From Anthopleura xanthogrammica (lineage: Eukaryota > Cnidaria > Anthozoa > Actiniaria > Actiniidae), in contig OZ025220.1 in the NCBI GenBank assembly GCA_964019055.1, forward strand, positions 5,754,620 through 5,818,619: a DNA stretch of 64,000 nt, given 5' to 3'. This document shows, in pieces, positions 45,831-59,100 of the stretch. Both the position numbers and the translations under genes were made by a program. Below the pieces are notes generated by a model. The model did not search any database, was not told the DNA's origin, and saw only the letters and a program-made list of their open reading frames with translations. Within the stretch, counting starts at the first letter, position 1. Each line of letters begins with the position of its first letter.

Positions 45831-47500
45831 ACCAAATATGGACATCGTAGCCCAAAGCGCGAGCCAGCATGTTTGAGTCGCCGACATCCAGAGCTTCTAA
45901 TTTATTGCTGAATGAAATGAGCTACGGTTTAAAGTTTTCATTCCACAAAGCAGGTAAAGCTAAAAATGTTGTTAGGGGCCTAGGCACCAGTAAGTTGTCA
46001 TAGCAACCATAGTTTGTGCTTTTTCATGTTTCACCTTTTGAATCTAAGTATACTGCAAAGCTTGAATGACATTCATCTAATTCTCTCAAAAATATACTGA
46101 AATCTATATTGAGGCAAACTGGGAGTTGAGAGTATGATGTCATCAAAGTCCTAATTAGCATAAACTTGAAACTTGAATATCTCGCGAACTAAACTGCATC
46201 TCATGTATGGTTTTGTCCCACTTATTAGCAATGCAATCCATTGTTATGCATACACGTGTGTGAAACTCAGAAGTGTTGGTAATCCGTACAATCTTTGGTC
46301 TCACCTATTGTTTTTAAAGTGCACGAAGTCGAAAATAGTGGTAAAGCAGAAAGGTCTATTCAAAAGTCACATTTCAGTTGCTTCTTTACTCATTTTCAGT
46401 GGGCCGTTGAAAAGAAATTTAGTTGAATGACCACGCATCACTAATTGTGATACATTCCATCATGGCTTCGTTATATCCTTGTATCACGGCTATTAATTTT
46501 ATGTAATAGATACAATATTCGTGGCAATGTTGTATGGGATATACAATCACGTGACGTACTTCACGTGTGTCATTGTTCTTTTATCAATCATAAATACTAA
46601 ATGTTAGGGTATATATGTTAAATATGGTGCATTTGATTGTCGCTAGTGTTGTCCAGATGGTTGCTTAGTAACGTAAGTAATACTAAATGGCAGCTCTGTA
46701 TTTCGGTGGAATAAAAACTTACATAAAAAGCACCCACGATATTGAAGTGCAGCATGTGATTTGAAGTGAAGTTCAACATTGTACTGGAATCATTTGTTGC
46801 AAGAGGTATTTCATGGCCAGTAAAAAACAATTGAAAAATACATACAAGTCGATATTCATGTTAGTGTAATATCAAGAATGACATCTATCCCTTCAGTTTA
46901 CGATTTGATAGGACAAATTTCTGGCCACATCGACTAGACAATTGCTTTCTATAGTTTCAGCTGGAGCCACCAAATATGTCTTTTTGATTGATTTGTTCTT
47001 AAGTCTAATGAGCTCCCATGGTATTTATATATTTCTCTGACTATAATACTAAATATGATGTGATAAGAGAAGAACCTTTTTTTTTTCCTGATGTTAATTA
47101 AGTGGATAATTAAAGTCAACAATCAGTCTTGCTGTCTGTGATGGATAATTTATGCAGTTCAAATGTCTGTTTGTTGATAAACACAAGCAAACATTGGAGT
47201 ATTAATTCTTCGATTTCACGTTACGTCATCGCGACCTCTCGGCCGAGCGTTCAGGTTGGTACAATTTAACAGAAGATTTCTCATTAGCATCCATTGTTAA
47301 CGGCACCAAAATGAATGCCATGTTTTTGTCTTTTAACTCTCTTTGGAATGCTAGCAAGCTATCAAATACAGGAAAGGCGTGTATATAACTTGTGTATATA
47401 TAATGGTTTGTTTTTTCTTGATCAAAAGATGTTGCTTTCATGATCTCTTTTGCGAATTTGTTTTACAAATAACTATGATAAGTTCTGTTCTGGCAAAAGA
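45830..47500. other. Spacer between convergent genes
   Basis: Separates the 3' ends of gene A (+) and the PAN/EGF gene (-). Nothing coding recognised; the small frame at 46,173-46,430 has no signature. The segment next to 47,507 is presumably the 3'UTR of the PAN/EGF gene. Confidence 0.4.
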
Positions 47501-47506
47501 GCATCT

Positions 47507-50500
47507 TTAGTATTTCTTAATCCAAACATCAGCACACGTTTGTCCCTCGTTGTCGATGTCTAGATTGTTATACAGATCTTCATCCACCCATATCCTGAAC
47601 TTCTTGTCTGCTGTCACTGCTAGGGGAGGTGACAACTCAGGGAGGGTAAATTCTTGGTCCATGTTGGTCACACCTGGTAAATGGTATATCATCATAGAAC
47701 TATAAGTGGAATCAATTGGGAAGTCAGGTGGTGGACTGATTCTATTGTTGCTTTCATCTGTGATGTGTAAATTAAGATCTTTACTACTTCTCCTATAGGT
47801 AGTGCCCCAGTATGCTTTAGGGTTTTCAGTTGACCACGAAATTCCACCTCCAGACACATAAACAAGTTTGAAGTTCAAGACATGGCAGGCATCTGGAATA
47901 GTAAAACTTCCGAACTGATCGTTTTTTGATCCAATGCACACTTCACTACCGACTTTGAGCCATCCTATACGATGTAATAGATAATCCCATCTTTAGTTCT
48001 ACATAAATTCCTGAGACTAGTTTTCAGACTTGTTAATTAGCCTGAGTTTTGTACAATTTAAAATATTCTGTCCTATAAATATTGCCATTATAAATTTAAT
48101 ATTCCAATTTTTAAAGGGGCACTTGGATGAAAACGCCCCATTTTTTGAAAGTCCGAATAGTTCAAGTATTTAAGAATAATATGACTCAATCATGATTATG
48201 AAAACCAGATTGGAAAAAAATTTAGCCTGGAAGCCACACGCAGTTGAGAAATTTTGGTTTAAAAACTAAAAGAACAATAGGGTTGTCATTAAATGACGTC
48301 ATTTACTCACAATTTAGATGCTGAAAAAATATATAATTCTTATCTGCCAATTTTGACTGTGAAGAAAATATGTTGCTTGACTACTATTGGGGCCATATAG
48401 ATAAATTTAACCAAGTTTCAATGCATTTCCAATTTTCATCGATTTTCATCCAAGTACCCCTTTAAAGCATTTCATGATCAATTTTCCCCATTGTATGTAG
48501 TTTGGATGTAATATTAATGTGAGTCTACTTTACATGACTAGACTGGCAGCATCCAGCTGATCTGAAATAGTGTCGTAAAAATGACGTCACTGCAGAACTG
48601 AGGTGTCATGTAGCCTGCCAAAATTTACTTAAAGTTTTTATCTGAGATAAATGTAGATTTTCAGGAGAGGTTTTTGATATTTGGTATACATTTACTATGA
48701 TATTCATTATTGAGTGGGGAAATAAAATAAAGAAATAACCGTTTCTTCAGTCGCTGGGCTAGTAAGGGTGACACCTGATTTTTGCAAATTTTTCCCTTTC
48801 TGATTAGCTTACATTTTTCCCTCAGATCCGCTGGAGTAATTTTTATCATTCTATACTACAATTTATTTAGAATGCGTCGATCGGCATTCGTCTAAAGAGT
48901 TGTTTTTTTTATCCATGTCACTATTTAAAGATCTGTGAAGTTTTCTCACTTGATTCTTTCATTACAAGTTATAATAGACGTTAAATTTGTTTTGAGGACT
49001 GGTTGGGTCCGCTGAACACACAAATCCTGGGCTCAATGACCGTAATAGTTTTAGATTGGAAACCAATTGATTCAGAAAAGTCACAACCTTTATCTTACCT
49101 ATGGCTAGCTCGCATTTCTTTCCTGTAAATCCTGCAGCACATGTACGGATGTATGAGTTAACTTGGTCTTGACATGATCCTCCATTTTGACAAGGATTGG
49201 AAGCACACTCATCGATATCTGGTTAAAGATATATTTGTCATTAATGTATTTGTAATAATCTATTAATTTCAATATTATCTGGTTCTCACCTGTCTGGCAG
49301 TTGTCCCCAGTAAATCCTGCAGCACATGTACAGGTGTATGAGTTGACTTGGTCTTGACATGATCCTCCATTTTGACAAGGATTAGAAGCACACTCATCGA
49401 TATCTGTTTAAAGATACATTTGTCATAAATGTATTTGTAATAATCTATTGATTTCAATATTAACTGGTTCTCACCTGTCTGGCAGTTGACCCCAGTAAAT
49501 CCTGCAGCACATGTACAGGTGTATGAGTTGACTTGGTCTTGACATGATCCTCCATTTTTACAAGGATTAGATCCACACTCATCAATGTCTAGAAAAACAT
49601 ATAAGGAATTTATGGATAATGATAAAACGTTTGAGAAAAACAATTTCTTACCTGTCTGGCATTTGACCCCAGTAAATCCTGCAGCACATGTGCAGTTGTA
49701 TGAGTTGACTTGGTCTTGACATGATCCTCCATTTTGACAAGGATTGCAAACACACTCATCGATATCTGATTAAAGATATATAAGGAGGGAAAAGATGAAA
49801 TCTTGTTTTTAGAACTAATATAACCAATCGCGATGTTCTTCATTCTGGAGTTGAAGCTACATGCATGGGATCCTCTATTCCGACGGTGTTCTAGTTCGTA
49901 ACGCATCAACGAAACAAGAAACCCCTCTACCCAAGAAAGAGAAAAACTGACGAATGACCAATGAAAAACATATAATAAATGATCAAACGATGTAATCTTC
50001 CATAGACCATGTTAGTATTTTTTAATAAAAATGACAGGTTATCTGTGTAAAGGGTCTCAGCACTATGCCAAAATTGATTCAGTAATCAGTTATTCAGTCA
50101 CACAGCCTCTCTATGAAGAAAAGTACTGTAATTTCATTTCTTTTTGGGTATTTTCCTTACTTAAACAAGGCGCAAATTAACATGTAAATATGATCAAATT
50201 ATTGTTGTATCTTTATTATTTATTTAGGTAAGCAGCTCCTGATAGCCTAGACCTTGATACTCAATACGGAGACAGAAATTGTTTTTATATTAGAATTCAC
50301 GCTCTTCTAACCTGTTTTGCAATCCGATCCAGTAAAACCAGGTTTGCATTCACATCGGTGTGTCCCAACAGCAAAGTTAAATCGGCATTTGATGTTACCT
50401 CCGACAGGGCACTTGCAAGTATTCTAAAGTTTAAAGTAGTTAAAGCTAACATTTGTTCTTCGAAATATCAAAAACAGTAGAGAAAATTTGTAGTGCTTTA

Positions 50501-52870
50501 AAATAGTATACGTTTTAGAGTTGATATTGCCAAAACGATAGTAGAATATGAAGAAACTAGAACTAGATGTGCAATAATTGAATTCGAAGAATCTGGTTTT
50601 AGTGAGCATTAATCAAGGCGTTTCCATAACATTCCATAGGCACGTGTCCCTGAAAACTTTGTCTCTTGATAGAAACACTTTGATCAACGTCACCCGAAAA
50701 TATCTAAGTAGCAACGACAAATTCTACGAAGAAGCACTTTTAGCCTTCGAACTGCGAACCATATTTTTTTTTTTTTTTTTAATCTTGAAAAAAATAGGTG
50801 TTCAAACATGTTTTTAGGTAAATTTTGGGCGAGTACCAAGACGGAGAAAAGCCGTTCTAAATATAATATGGGGATATATATTTAGTAAGTTTTAGTGTGA
50901 AATTCCTTTGAGAAAGTAATCAAACAAAAGGCTTTTATTTAATCATTCATTTCAGGCACGTGAAATTTTTAATGCAAATGCGCAGAGTTCACTCAACCAT
51001 TCATTTGTACAGTCATCACTGAGTCATATCAGGACAACATTGAATTAAGGAGAAAGAACACGAAATCACGACTGTTACTCGTGTTGAAAGTTTAAAACTA
51101 AAGACTAGACCAAACTAAGCAGGGATAAATGCCTGACTCAATTCTACGAATTCAATACTACATTCCAGAAGATTCCGTAGTATAGTACAATGTCTCAAAG
51201 ATTTCAGATAAGTCTGGATATATTATTTTATATAAACTAAATGTTCCTTATTTGCTATTTTAAGGTACTTTTGAACGTTCAATTTAAGCCCATCATCGAT
51301 GTGAGCGCGCACAAAAAAAACAACACTTAAAACCGGATAATAACCTTTCAAATCTAAATTCAACTTCAAAGGGCAAACCCCTCAAATTTTGCGCGGGACT
51401 CAATATATTTTTCTTTTAAATTTCCTAAAACAACAGGTAAAAAACAATCTTTTGAGAAAGTTTGAAAAAAACGTAATTATTAATCTTTTTTTTAAGCGTA
51501 TTGTTTGCTTATTGCTTTCGTTATCTGAGCTGATTTTTAAAACTTTCTTCAAATATTTTTAGTTGAGTCTTCGAAAATAATGCTCGGGACACCCCCAATT
51601 TTCTCAGTTTAGTTTTTAGAACAGCGTTTTACAGTCAAACTAAGAAAACCGTGAACACTTAAAATATGTCTGGAATGTTTATTTAGACCGTTGCTTGTAA
51701 AAAAAATGTTTCCCACCACCATGAAAAAAGTTTGTATTGAATCCTTCTCTCGTGCATCCGTCTGTCTCGAATAGAAATCTCTAATTTCACGACAATATGA
51801 AGTTTGAAACTTTTAAACGGGAAAAAACTTTGCGTGACCGCGCTGTGATCAAACACATAAACATTCCAGACATATTTTAGGTGTTCACGGTTTTCTTAGT
51901 TTGACTGTAAAATTCTCTTTAGAATAGCTTTTTAAGAAAATTTAATTTTCTAATTACTGCTTGCTAAAGTAAAAAAAAAATGGTTTCACTTGTAGATACA
52001 AATTTTCAACTTATGTCTAAAAGTTTATTCAAACGGAAATCGTCGTGCATTGGGAAAGCATAAACTTAGATATTAGTTCCTGGGATGTATTATACATCCC
52101 TTGCATTTATAATAATCAGCGATTCAATTCAATTCATCAACTCCGCTTTACCGTGCTGAATATTAAATCCCATATAACATGCAACGAATATACCTATAAA
52201 CAAAATCTTCTTAATTTCCGTCTGAGATATAAAACAAAGCTTAGAATTCTCTTACCTGAGCACTTCTGTAGATGACACCAGGTCTGTTCACTAGATCTTC
52301 AGGATGTATAAAGTGGTCCGAGTCACTCAGCTCACACATGCCTGACTCTCCACTCGCACTTGTGCCAAAGCTGTACGAGATACAGCGATCATCCAAATAG
52401 CACTTTGTCTCGCATTCTCGGTCACTTCTGGTTTTCAGTGTTTTGATGACATGATTGACCAGAGCTTTGTTCAGAAGTGTCGCAAATTCCATGACTTTGC
52501 ACCCCTTTACTTCTCCTGTTTGGAATAATAACAGCAAAGAGTTTAAAATATTACACGAAAATGTTTCTCTTACATCAAATAACTGGAATCAAATAATATG
52601 TCTTTTATTCTTTTTTTAATTTTAATTCTAAAAATCTTTATTGAGGATGCCTACATCACTTAAAAGTGCTTTACAGAAGGGTCTTCCTTTTCTCCACACC
52701 CCTAACCTATTTATATCTTTTTTCTTGACCATCAAATCTTCTATTTTATCCCAAAACAAACCTGGGTTACTTTTAAGTTTCTCAAACGCAGTCATACATG
52801 CAGGTGACTTACCGAATACGAGCCACAAGGTAAGAAAGAAGAAACATTTGACAGCCATATTCAAGTCCAT
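47507..52870 (-). CDS. Secreted PAN/apple and EGF-repeat protein (8 exons, 449 aa)
   Basis: Exons in transcription order: 52,870-52,813; 52,515-52,256; 50,423-50,312; 49,765-49,652; 49,588-49,475; 49,403-49,290; 49,218-49,099; 47,964-47,507. The phases agree and total 1,350 nt. Exon 1 is a signal peptide ([16 protein letters not shown]). Exon 2 is a PAN/apple domain with [17 protein letters not shown] and [15 protein letters not shown]. Exon 3 is a degenerate EGF. Exons 4-7 are EGF modules opening DIDEC, with [12 protein letters not shown] and CAAGFTG; they fit calcium-binding, hydroxylatable EGF modules. Exon 8 is an approximately 150-aa domain ([29 protein letters not shown]) found in many coral extracellular proteins. 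No TM helix, so probably secreted and involved in matrix or ligand binding. Oddity: the exon 7 EGF has lost its fourth cysteine. Confidence 0.88.
48111..48467. mobile_element. MITE in the last intron of the PAN/EGF gene
   Basis: TTAAAGGGGCACTTGGATGA then AAA on the left; TTTTCATCCAAGTACCCC then TTTAA on the right. TIRs are about 24 bp, with TTAA at both ends as a possible target site. Confidence 0.85.
48551..48845. mobile_element. Second full copy of the CAGCTGATCTGA element
   Basis: CCAGCTGATCTGAAATAGTG, AGAACTGAGGTGTCATGTAG, TTATCTGAGATAAATGTAGA, GATATTCATTATTGAGTG and CTCAGATCCGCTGG parallel 10,385-10,705. In the last intron of the PAN/EGF gene. Confidence 0.8.
49099..49475 (-). repeat. 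Tandem exon-plus-intron duplication of EGF modules (about 185-bp period)
   Basis: The splice-donor ends of exons 7, 6 and 5 lie at 49,099, 49,290 and 49,475. The intervening introns (49,219-49,289 and 49,404-49,474, 71 bp each) are nearly identical, so whole exon-intron cassettes were copied recently. The 49,652-49,765 exon is the same module with a different intron. Confidence 0.88.
51250..51610. repeat. Reverse-orientation copy of the gene A/B upstream repeat
   Basis: GTACTTTTGAACGTTCAATT, GTGAGCGCGCACA, AACAACAGGTAAAA, CTTCTTCAAATATTTTTAGT and GGGACACCCCCAATTTT are diverged reverse complements of 29,742-30,310. In intron 2 of the PAN/EGF gene. Confidence 0.65.
51630..51909. mobile_element. 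TA-flanked MITE, 280 bp, about 55-bp TIRs
   Basis: TACAGTCAAACTAAGAAAAC then CGTGAACACTTAAAATATG on the left. The right end is the reverse complement with one mismatch (CTTAGTTTGACTGTA). The outer TACAGTC resembles the 22,337 element. In intron 2 of the PAN/EGF gene. Confidence 0.9.
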
Positions 52871-52879
52871 TGGAAATAT

Positions 52880-53740
52880 AAGTTCTCTTCTCTCGTAGAT
52901 AATGTTACTCAGGATTACGTGGATTTTCAGTACCACTCAATTTAGTTGAATGTTATACGCGTATTCTGATGTTGTTTCACTCACTTTTCAGTCTCTTCTG
53001 GAATGACATCGATGCAGTTTTCGCACCTTCTCAAATACTAAATTGTATTCAAATCCCATACTGAGAATCAAGGCCCACATGATGACTGTGTTTCATCGAT
53101 GTGATTAAGGTATCTACCTTAGCCAGCATGAAACTTATGGTTTGTTAAGAAACACTCTGCTTTTCTTCAACACGTGCTGTTTTCATTCATACTCATGTAA
53201 TATCAATTAGCCATATAAAGTAAAACTTTGCTCTCTTCTTTGTGATATCTAATGATTCGGTTAACAATGTCAAAAGCACTCCAAGGTTGAGACGAAGCTA
53301 AGAATACCAGGAATAAGCAAAATATCTTTTGTAGCTAAGGGCCAAAGTTGTATTACTATAAACAAATCAACCAGTTAACAATGCCGCTAGAACCTTCTCA
53401 TGAAAACTTGCCAATATAACAACTTCCTTAACATGATATATCTGCAGACAGCTGTCAGTATATCCATCATGGTTCCAGCTCAGACAATATCGAACCGATC
53501 ACCGTTGCAGCAGTTTTCCCAGTGGAATAAAAATCTTGTCCCACAAACATCTACACAGTATCTGTTTTAAAGAGTACTACAAGGATTACGAGGCAATTGA
53601 TTTTCACAGTACAGTAAACAATTGAAACAATTTATAATCAAGTTTCAGCAATTAGAGTTTTAAATTCAGGAATGTTCTAGCTATTTCGGTTAGCTTGTGG
53701 GACATAGCAACAGTAACTAAGGGAAGTCGGAAACCTGCAG
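52880..53740. other. Upstream region of the PAN/EGF gene, nothing recognised
   Basis: Promoter-side spacer of the minus-strand gene. No TATA element in a convincing position and no coding exon. Confidence 0.4.
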
Positions 53741-53741
53741 T

Positions 53742-53745
53742 ATAA

Positions 53746-53796
<51 letters not shown>

Positions 53797-53825
53797 TGTG
53801 TGTGTGTGTGCGTGTGTGTGTGTGT

Positions 53826-53875
<50 letters not shown>
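53742..53875. repeat. TA then TG dinucleotide microsatellite
   Basis: About 10 TA units followed by about 50 TG units with scattered interruptions. It ends exactly where unit B begins, whereas unit A is preceded by a foldback MITE. Confidence 0.95.
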
Positions 53876-53879
<4 letters not shown>

Positions 53880-54118
53880 TGCATTTACAAATTACCAAGA
53901 ACGCGCTTTACAAGCCTCAACATGTTTGGTATTTTATAACTTTTCTATAGCCCTTGAACACGTCCCTTCTGATGGATTTTTGAAAAGGATCCCAACTAAA
54001 ATTATTTTCAAACCCGGTCTGATAAGTAGGTCATCCTGGTACACGAGACCGAAATGTCTTTTAAAACCAAAAGGTCTATTACAAAATGCTCTTAGAAAGA
54101 AATTTTACACAGAATTTA

Positions 54119-54985
54119 AGAGCACATGTCAGCAAAAACCAAACAAATTTCAAAATTCGTGGCAAGTCTAAAAAAATCGATTTCCTTCAAACTTTCAGGA
54201 GTTATAGCCCATTATGTCCCAATTATCGTGGTTTGTTTGATTTTCGAAAATATTTTTTTGTTTTCGAGAAATAAGGATTTTAGTCGGAACGGGTAATTAT
54301 GCTAATTTGTATGGCCTCAAATTGACCAACTTCAGTGACCTCATGCAATTAAACTATCTAACCTTTGATATTGATAATATCATATTCATTTTACTTATCA
54401 TCTATACTTTATTTACTATCATGACTAAAGATTTCACTACAATGTGGAATTTATGACGAATTTTCTCATCAGCCAAATTTTTTCTTATTGTAAAAATAGC
54501 TTCAAAACAAGTGGGAATTTTAATATAGCCGAAACATTACAATCAATTGATATTCAAGGTATTAAAAGAAGACGAGTTGTTCTTCATCTGGGCCAAAAAT
54601 TAGCTCGGGTAAATTAGTTTTTGAATTTCTACGAGCAGCCGAAGTTAGCTTTCGAAATAAACAAGACAGGCCTATCAACAATTATCAAACACTTGAGGTT
54701 TCAACAATGCTTTTATACATAATTATAAGTTTCTAACCTTGTCGATGTAGAAGTTAAATCCTTTTTGAGAGATTTTTAATGATGATCCGGTGTTGTTTTG
54801 GCACATCCGTGTAATCTGTGTCAACAATCCTACACCAAGGATGGATTGGTGGTTTGGAAATATCGTTATTGAACTTGCATTGGAAGAAATTCGAAACATA
54901 GATACCCGGCACAAAATCAAGTCAACTTTGATTTTTTTAGCCTTGCCACGATATGTTACAGTTTTACTGACATCCTCTCTTAACA
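54119..54985. other. Segment present in unit B and absent from unit A
   Basis: Unit A joins CACAGAATTTAA directly to CACTTATCCCAATAATG; unit B has about 870 bp between the equivalent points. A minus-strand frame at 54,723-54,986 (for example NHQSILGVGLLTQITRMC) is unrecognised. There are no TIRs at the ends that I can see. Confidence 0.65.
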
Positions 54986-55673
54986 CTTATCAGACAATGA
55001 AAAGAAAAATGGGGTGTCCCGAGGTCGTTTTCGAGATAATGAATGTTGAATATGACAATCTTGACAAGTTTTCGAAAGAAAAACGGCGGAAATCAAGCTT
55101 TGCACAAAAAAAATTATAACTCAAAAATTTAAAAAGCTCGGGAAGGAATTTTCTCAGGACATATCTTTTAAACATTATGTTCGAAGTTAAACTAAAAATA
55201 TTTGAAGAAAGTATTAAAAATAAGCTCAAAATTCAACATCTTATTAGCTCAATGAACCGAAAATCGTAATCAAATGATGACAACAAAATTCTAATAAATA
55301 CGTTTTCTTCAAAGTTTCTCAAAAGATTGAGTTTTACCTGTTGTTTTAGCAATGTAGGAATGTAAAAGAAAAATATCAAGTCCGGTGCAAATTTTTTTAT
55401 TTTTTTTCCCATGTGAAGTTCAAAACATGTATGGTCCCTCAATAAAATTCTGAAGCTTATAATGCGGTTTTGCGGGGTTTTCGTGCGCGCGCACATCGTG
55501 GGCTCAAATTGAACGTTCAAAAGTAGTCAGTCACCTTAATTATGAGAAAACTATCTAATTAGCTGGCGAGAAATGAATTCTGTGGTCTACTGGTCTTACC
55601 AGGTATTACACATGAATATGGCATTTTTGCTTGTATTTTGTTTGGGAAAATTAAATTAAAATTATTGAAACCT

Positions 55674-55812
55674 TATATAGGGTATTAAAGATTTATAGAT
55701 ATTTAATTAAAACAATGATTTTGAGGGCATAAAAGTGAAAAGAAATAAGGCACCAAATCACACAAGTTTTGATTCTCGGAGGGAAAAGATCTGTTTGTTT
55801 GGTGGGTTAAAG
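55674..55812 (+). promoter_or_regulatory. Putative TATA box and 5'UTR exon of gene B
   Basis: TATATAG at 55,674-55,680 and donor AAAG|GTAAGC with exon end at 55,812. Same arrangement as gene A, with a matching acceptor (TTATTAG|G) ten bases before the ATG. Confidence 0.5.
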
Positions 55813-56132
55813 GTAAGCAAATATTTCTAAATTTCAGGCCAATTGTCAGTTAAATGTGAACACCTATCCACACCCTCGGTTTCTATGAATGATATTTTTT
55901 CCAACTTACTCGTTAGTTCTCTTCTCATTGTTATTCGCTAATGTTTGTTATATTATGTTATTTCTGTTATTTTAAATCTATTTTAATTCAACATCCTTCG
56001 ATAATTTGCATAAAACGAGGCATGACTTCTATATATTTTTCACTCTTCTTTTCTCGTCCTCATTTTCTCTACATACTGTTTACTATATTTTTACATTTGA
56101 ATTCCTGCTTTGAGTTATTAGGTTCTACAAGC

Positions 56133-59100
56133 ATGGCAGGTCTTTCGTCACGTTGGATCATTGTACTCTGTTTCTGTTTTCTCTCGCAACAATTTGCACC
56201 AGCCTACACGGCTTATTTGTCAAACAATGGCCTTGTGAAATCAAAGCGATCGGCGGAGCAAGAAGAACTAAATCAGGAAGAAGAAGAAGAAAGCCAAGCG
56301 TATCACGATGAACAGGAAGATAGTGAAGGTGAATTCATGTATATATACAGTCAATTGAAAAAACGTTGTCGTCGACCGGCTCCGCGACTGCGCGACGAGC
56401 CCGAATGGGAATGCTTGTAAAAATCACTGAGCCGGTTGAATTCTTCACTGATTGAATATGCGCCGGGCTTAACAGTACGAAAATTCGCTGGCAAAATAGC
56501 ATTTTAATGACTTAAGAGTTTCAAAATTGGGAACATCTTTGACTGAATTTTAGTCATTTTGACTTATGTCTTCTTTTCGTAAAACTCGAACACATACATC
56601 TAAAGGGTTGCTGCTTATATTATTTTATTAGTAAGCAAAAACAACTGCTTCAGAGCGAATAATTAAGCGCTTCAGTGATTTCTACCCATACTCCGTTTCG
56701 GTCCAGTCGCGTAGTCGCGGAGCCGGTCAGCGACAACGTTTTTTTCAAATGACAGTGCGGGCACTCGAACCGTGGGCACTTCGAGTTTTTTTTTTTTTTT
56801 TGTTGTTGACATTTTTTAAATGTCCATTCAGAAACCAGATTCATAACGAGGCTCTGATATTATGTTTAGTTAACTAACCTAGAAATAATGTCAGAGCCTC
56901 GTTATGAATCTGGCTTCTGACTGGACGATAAAAAAGGTGAAATCATCAAGTGAAGAGGCCCAACAAATCTATTTACATGTGATAATTCATGTGATAATTC
57001 TACTGCTACAACGCTTTAATAGGGACCTTAAGCACCAGGACGGGAGGGCGAGGACGGCGTCAAGTCCGAGAAAGGACTTGGTCGAGAACGCCGTCCGTCC
57101 TCTCGTAACGTAACATTAGAGACCTTAAGATCCACGACGGGAGCGGGTGGCGACGGCGGACGATGATGCCAGCACGTTTTCAAAACGGTTTTTCGTGTGC
57201 GCGCCGTCGTCCTTGCCGTTGCCGTCCTCTCCAGAACGTCACTTGGTGCTTTTTCACGTTCTAGCGAGGACTGCAGCAGCAAGGACGACGGCGCGCGCAC
57301 GAAAAACCGTCTTGAAAGCGTGCTGGCGTCAAGTTAGTATTTTGATTTCTAAACTTTTGCTAGTTTTCCCGTCCTGGTTCTTAAGTGTAACGTTGTGTGA
57401 AAACCGACGGCGATCTCGACCTAGTCCTTTCTCGGACTTTACGTCGCCGTCCTCGTCCTCCCGTCCTGGTGCTTAAGGTCCCTTATAAAGGGTGGTAACG
57501 CAGTCTTTGCTATAATTAGCACCAACTGAAGGCTCAGCCATACCTAACATCAACACTCGTGTCACTTCTTTATATCAGATAATGTTGTACAAGAGCGAGG
57601 TTTTGTAAGTAAAATTATTGGACTTGCCAAAGAAGGGCTGAAGGCACTAAGAACGACTATATCAACTGCCAGTAAATTTTTTGATGTCGCTGATATTGGA
57701 TTGACGATTGCAAAAGCCATTGGTGGATGCGATTTAGCGGCTCGTACATCAATTGAAGAACTTTGGGAGCAGCATAACAAGCTTGCTGCTGAGTATACTA
57801 ACATCACTAAACAAATCGATGAAAATATCCTGGAAGGTAAGTGAAATGTGCGAAAGATATTGCAGCTACAACAAGAGACGGTCATATATGACATTGACTT
57901 AGTAACCCAGAGGTTTTTTTTTGAGACGGAAGTGTAATAGCTTGTGTTGACTTCAGTCTCATACTTGGTCCGTGAGCGGCATATACCCAGATCGGGAACC
58001 CATTACTAACTCAGTTTTGTAGTGACGTCATTTCTATGTCACTATTCCAGATCAGCTGGTGGGTCTGTAAGCCAGCATATTCCCAGATCAGGAGCCCAAT
58101 ACTAGGAGCATCCATCTCCAAAAACTGGATCCGTAAACCAATATCAGTATTCTAAGTTCAGAACCTCATTAATAGTGGCATCCATGCATCTCCAATCCAC
58201 ACCGTGAATTAGCGTTGTTATTGCTGGAAAGGGACATACAAGTAGAATTCTTAGTAAGGACGCTAAAATATATAAGCTGATAATGTTACTGGTTCTTTCA
58301 GCTACCAACTTAGGGAACTATGCAAATTTTAGTTATGCAAGGCACGATGACGTTAGACACGCAATTGAGGATCTGGTAAAGATTCAGGACACAGTTTTCA
58401 AGGCAATGAATCCGCTATTTAAAGATGCAGTAACTAATGCAACTTACGATATTCAGGTAAAGTATTTTGCAATTCAGTCTATCTAATTTAAAAAGGCAGT
58501 AAAAACCAAAACGCCAAATAATGTCATCACAATTAACCTGAAATACCATCGTGGCTGGTCAAAATCAAATTATTTTGTTTTAATTTAATTTAAATTATTC
58601 TTTAAATGCTGAATAAAACTATTTCTAAATTGATTTCCATTTAGTTTCTACAATGTTTTAAACTAATTGTGAGCTGATTTATAAAAAGTAGTTCTCCTAA
58701 TTTGGTCGTGTTATTGCTATTTTTGCTGTCTATTTGTGTCTGTCATTGTCATAAACGGCGAGAGCCGTATTCTGCAGTGTACTCATATTAAATATTCTAA
58801 AACTCATTAATATTCAATGAGGCTAAGAGCCAATCGTGTCGCCCAAACTAAACACGTGACGTATATTTTATACTAGGATAAAGGTCCATCAAACTAAACT
58901 AAAAGTCGGGGGCGGTTTTGAATATCTCAGGGGAGTGCGGGGCTGATTAATAATTCATATCCGTGCTGATACAATAGACGCATCAAGAATTCCGCGCTAC
59001 TGCTCTAAGCTCTAAGGGGATTAAAAAGTGGGATAATATTTTGTATAATATGCAATTTTTCGGTATATTTGATTCAGAATTCGCTTAACGGTACGCGATC

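Noticed and set aside
53762..54171. Cys-Val-rich secreted peptide
   Set aside because: It is a translation of the TG microsatellite.
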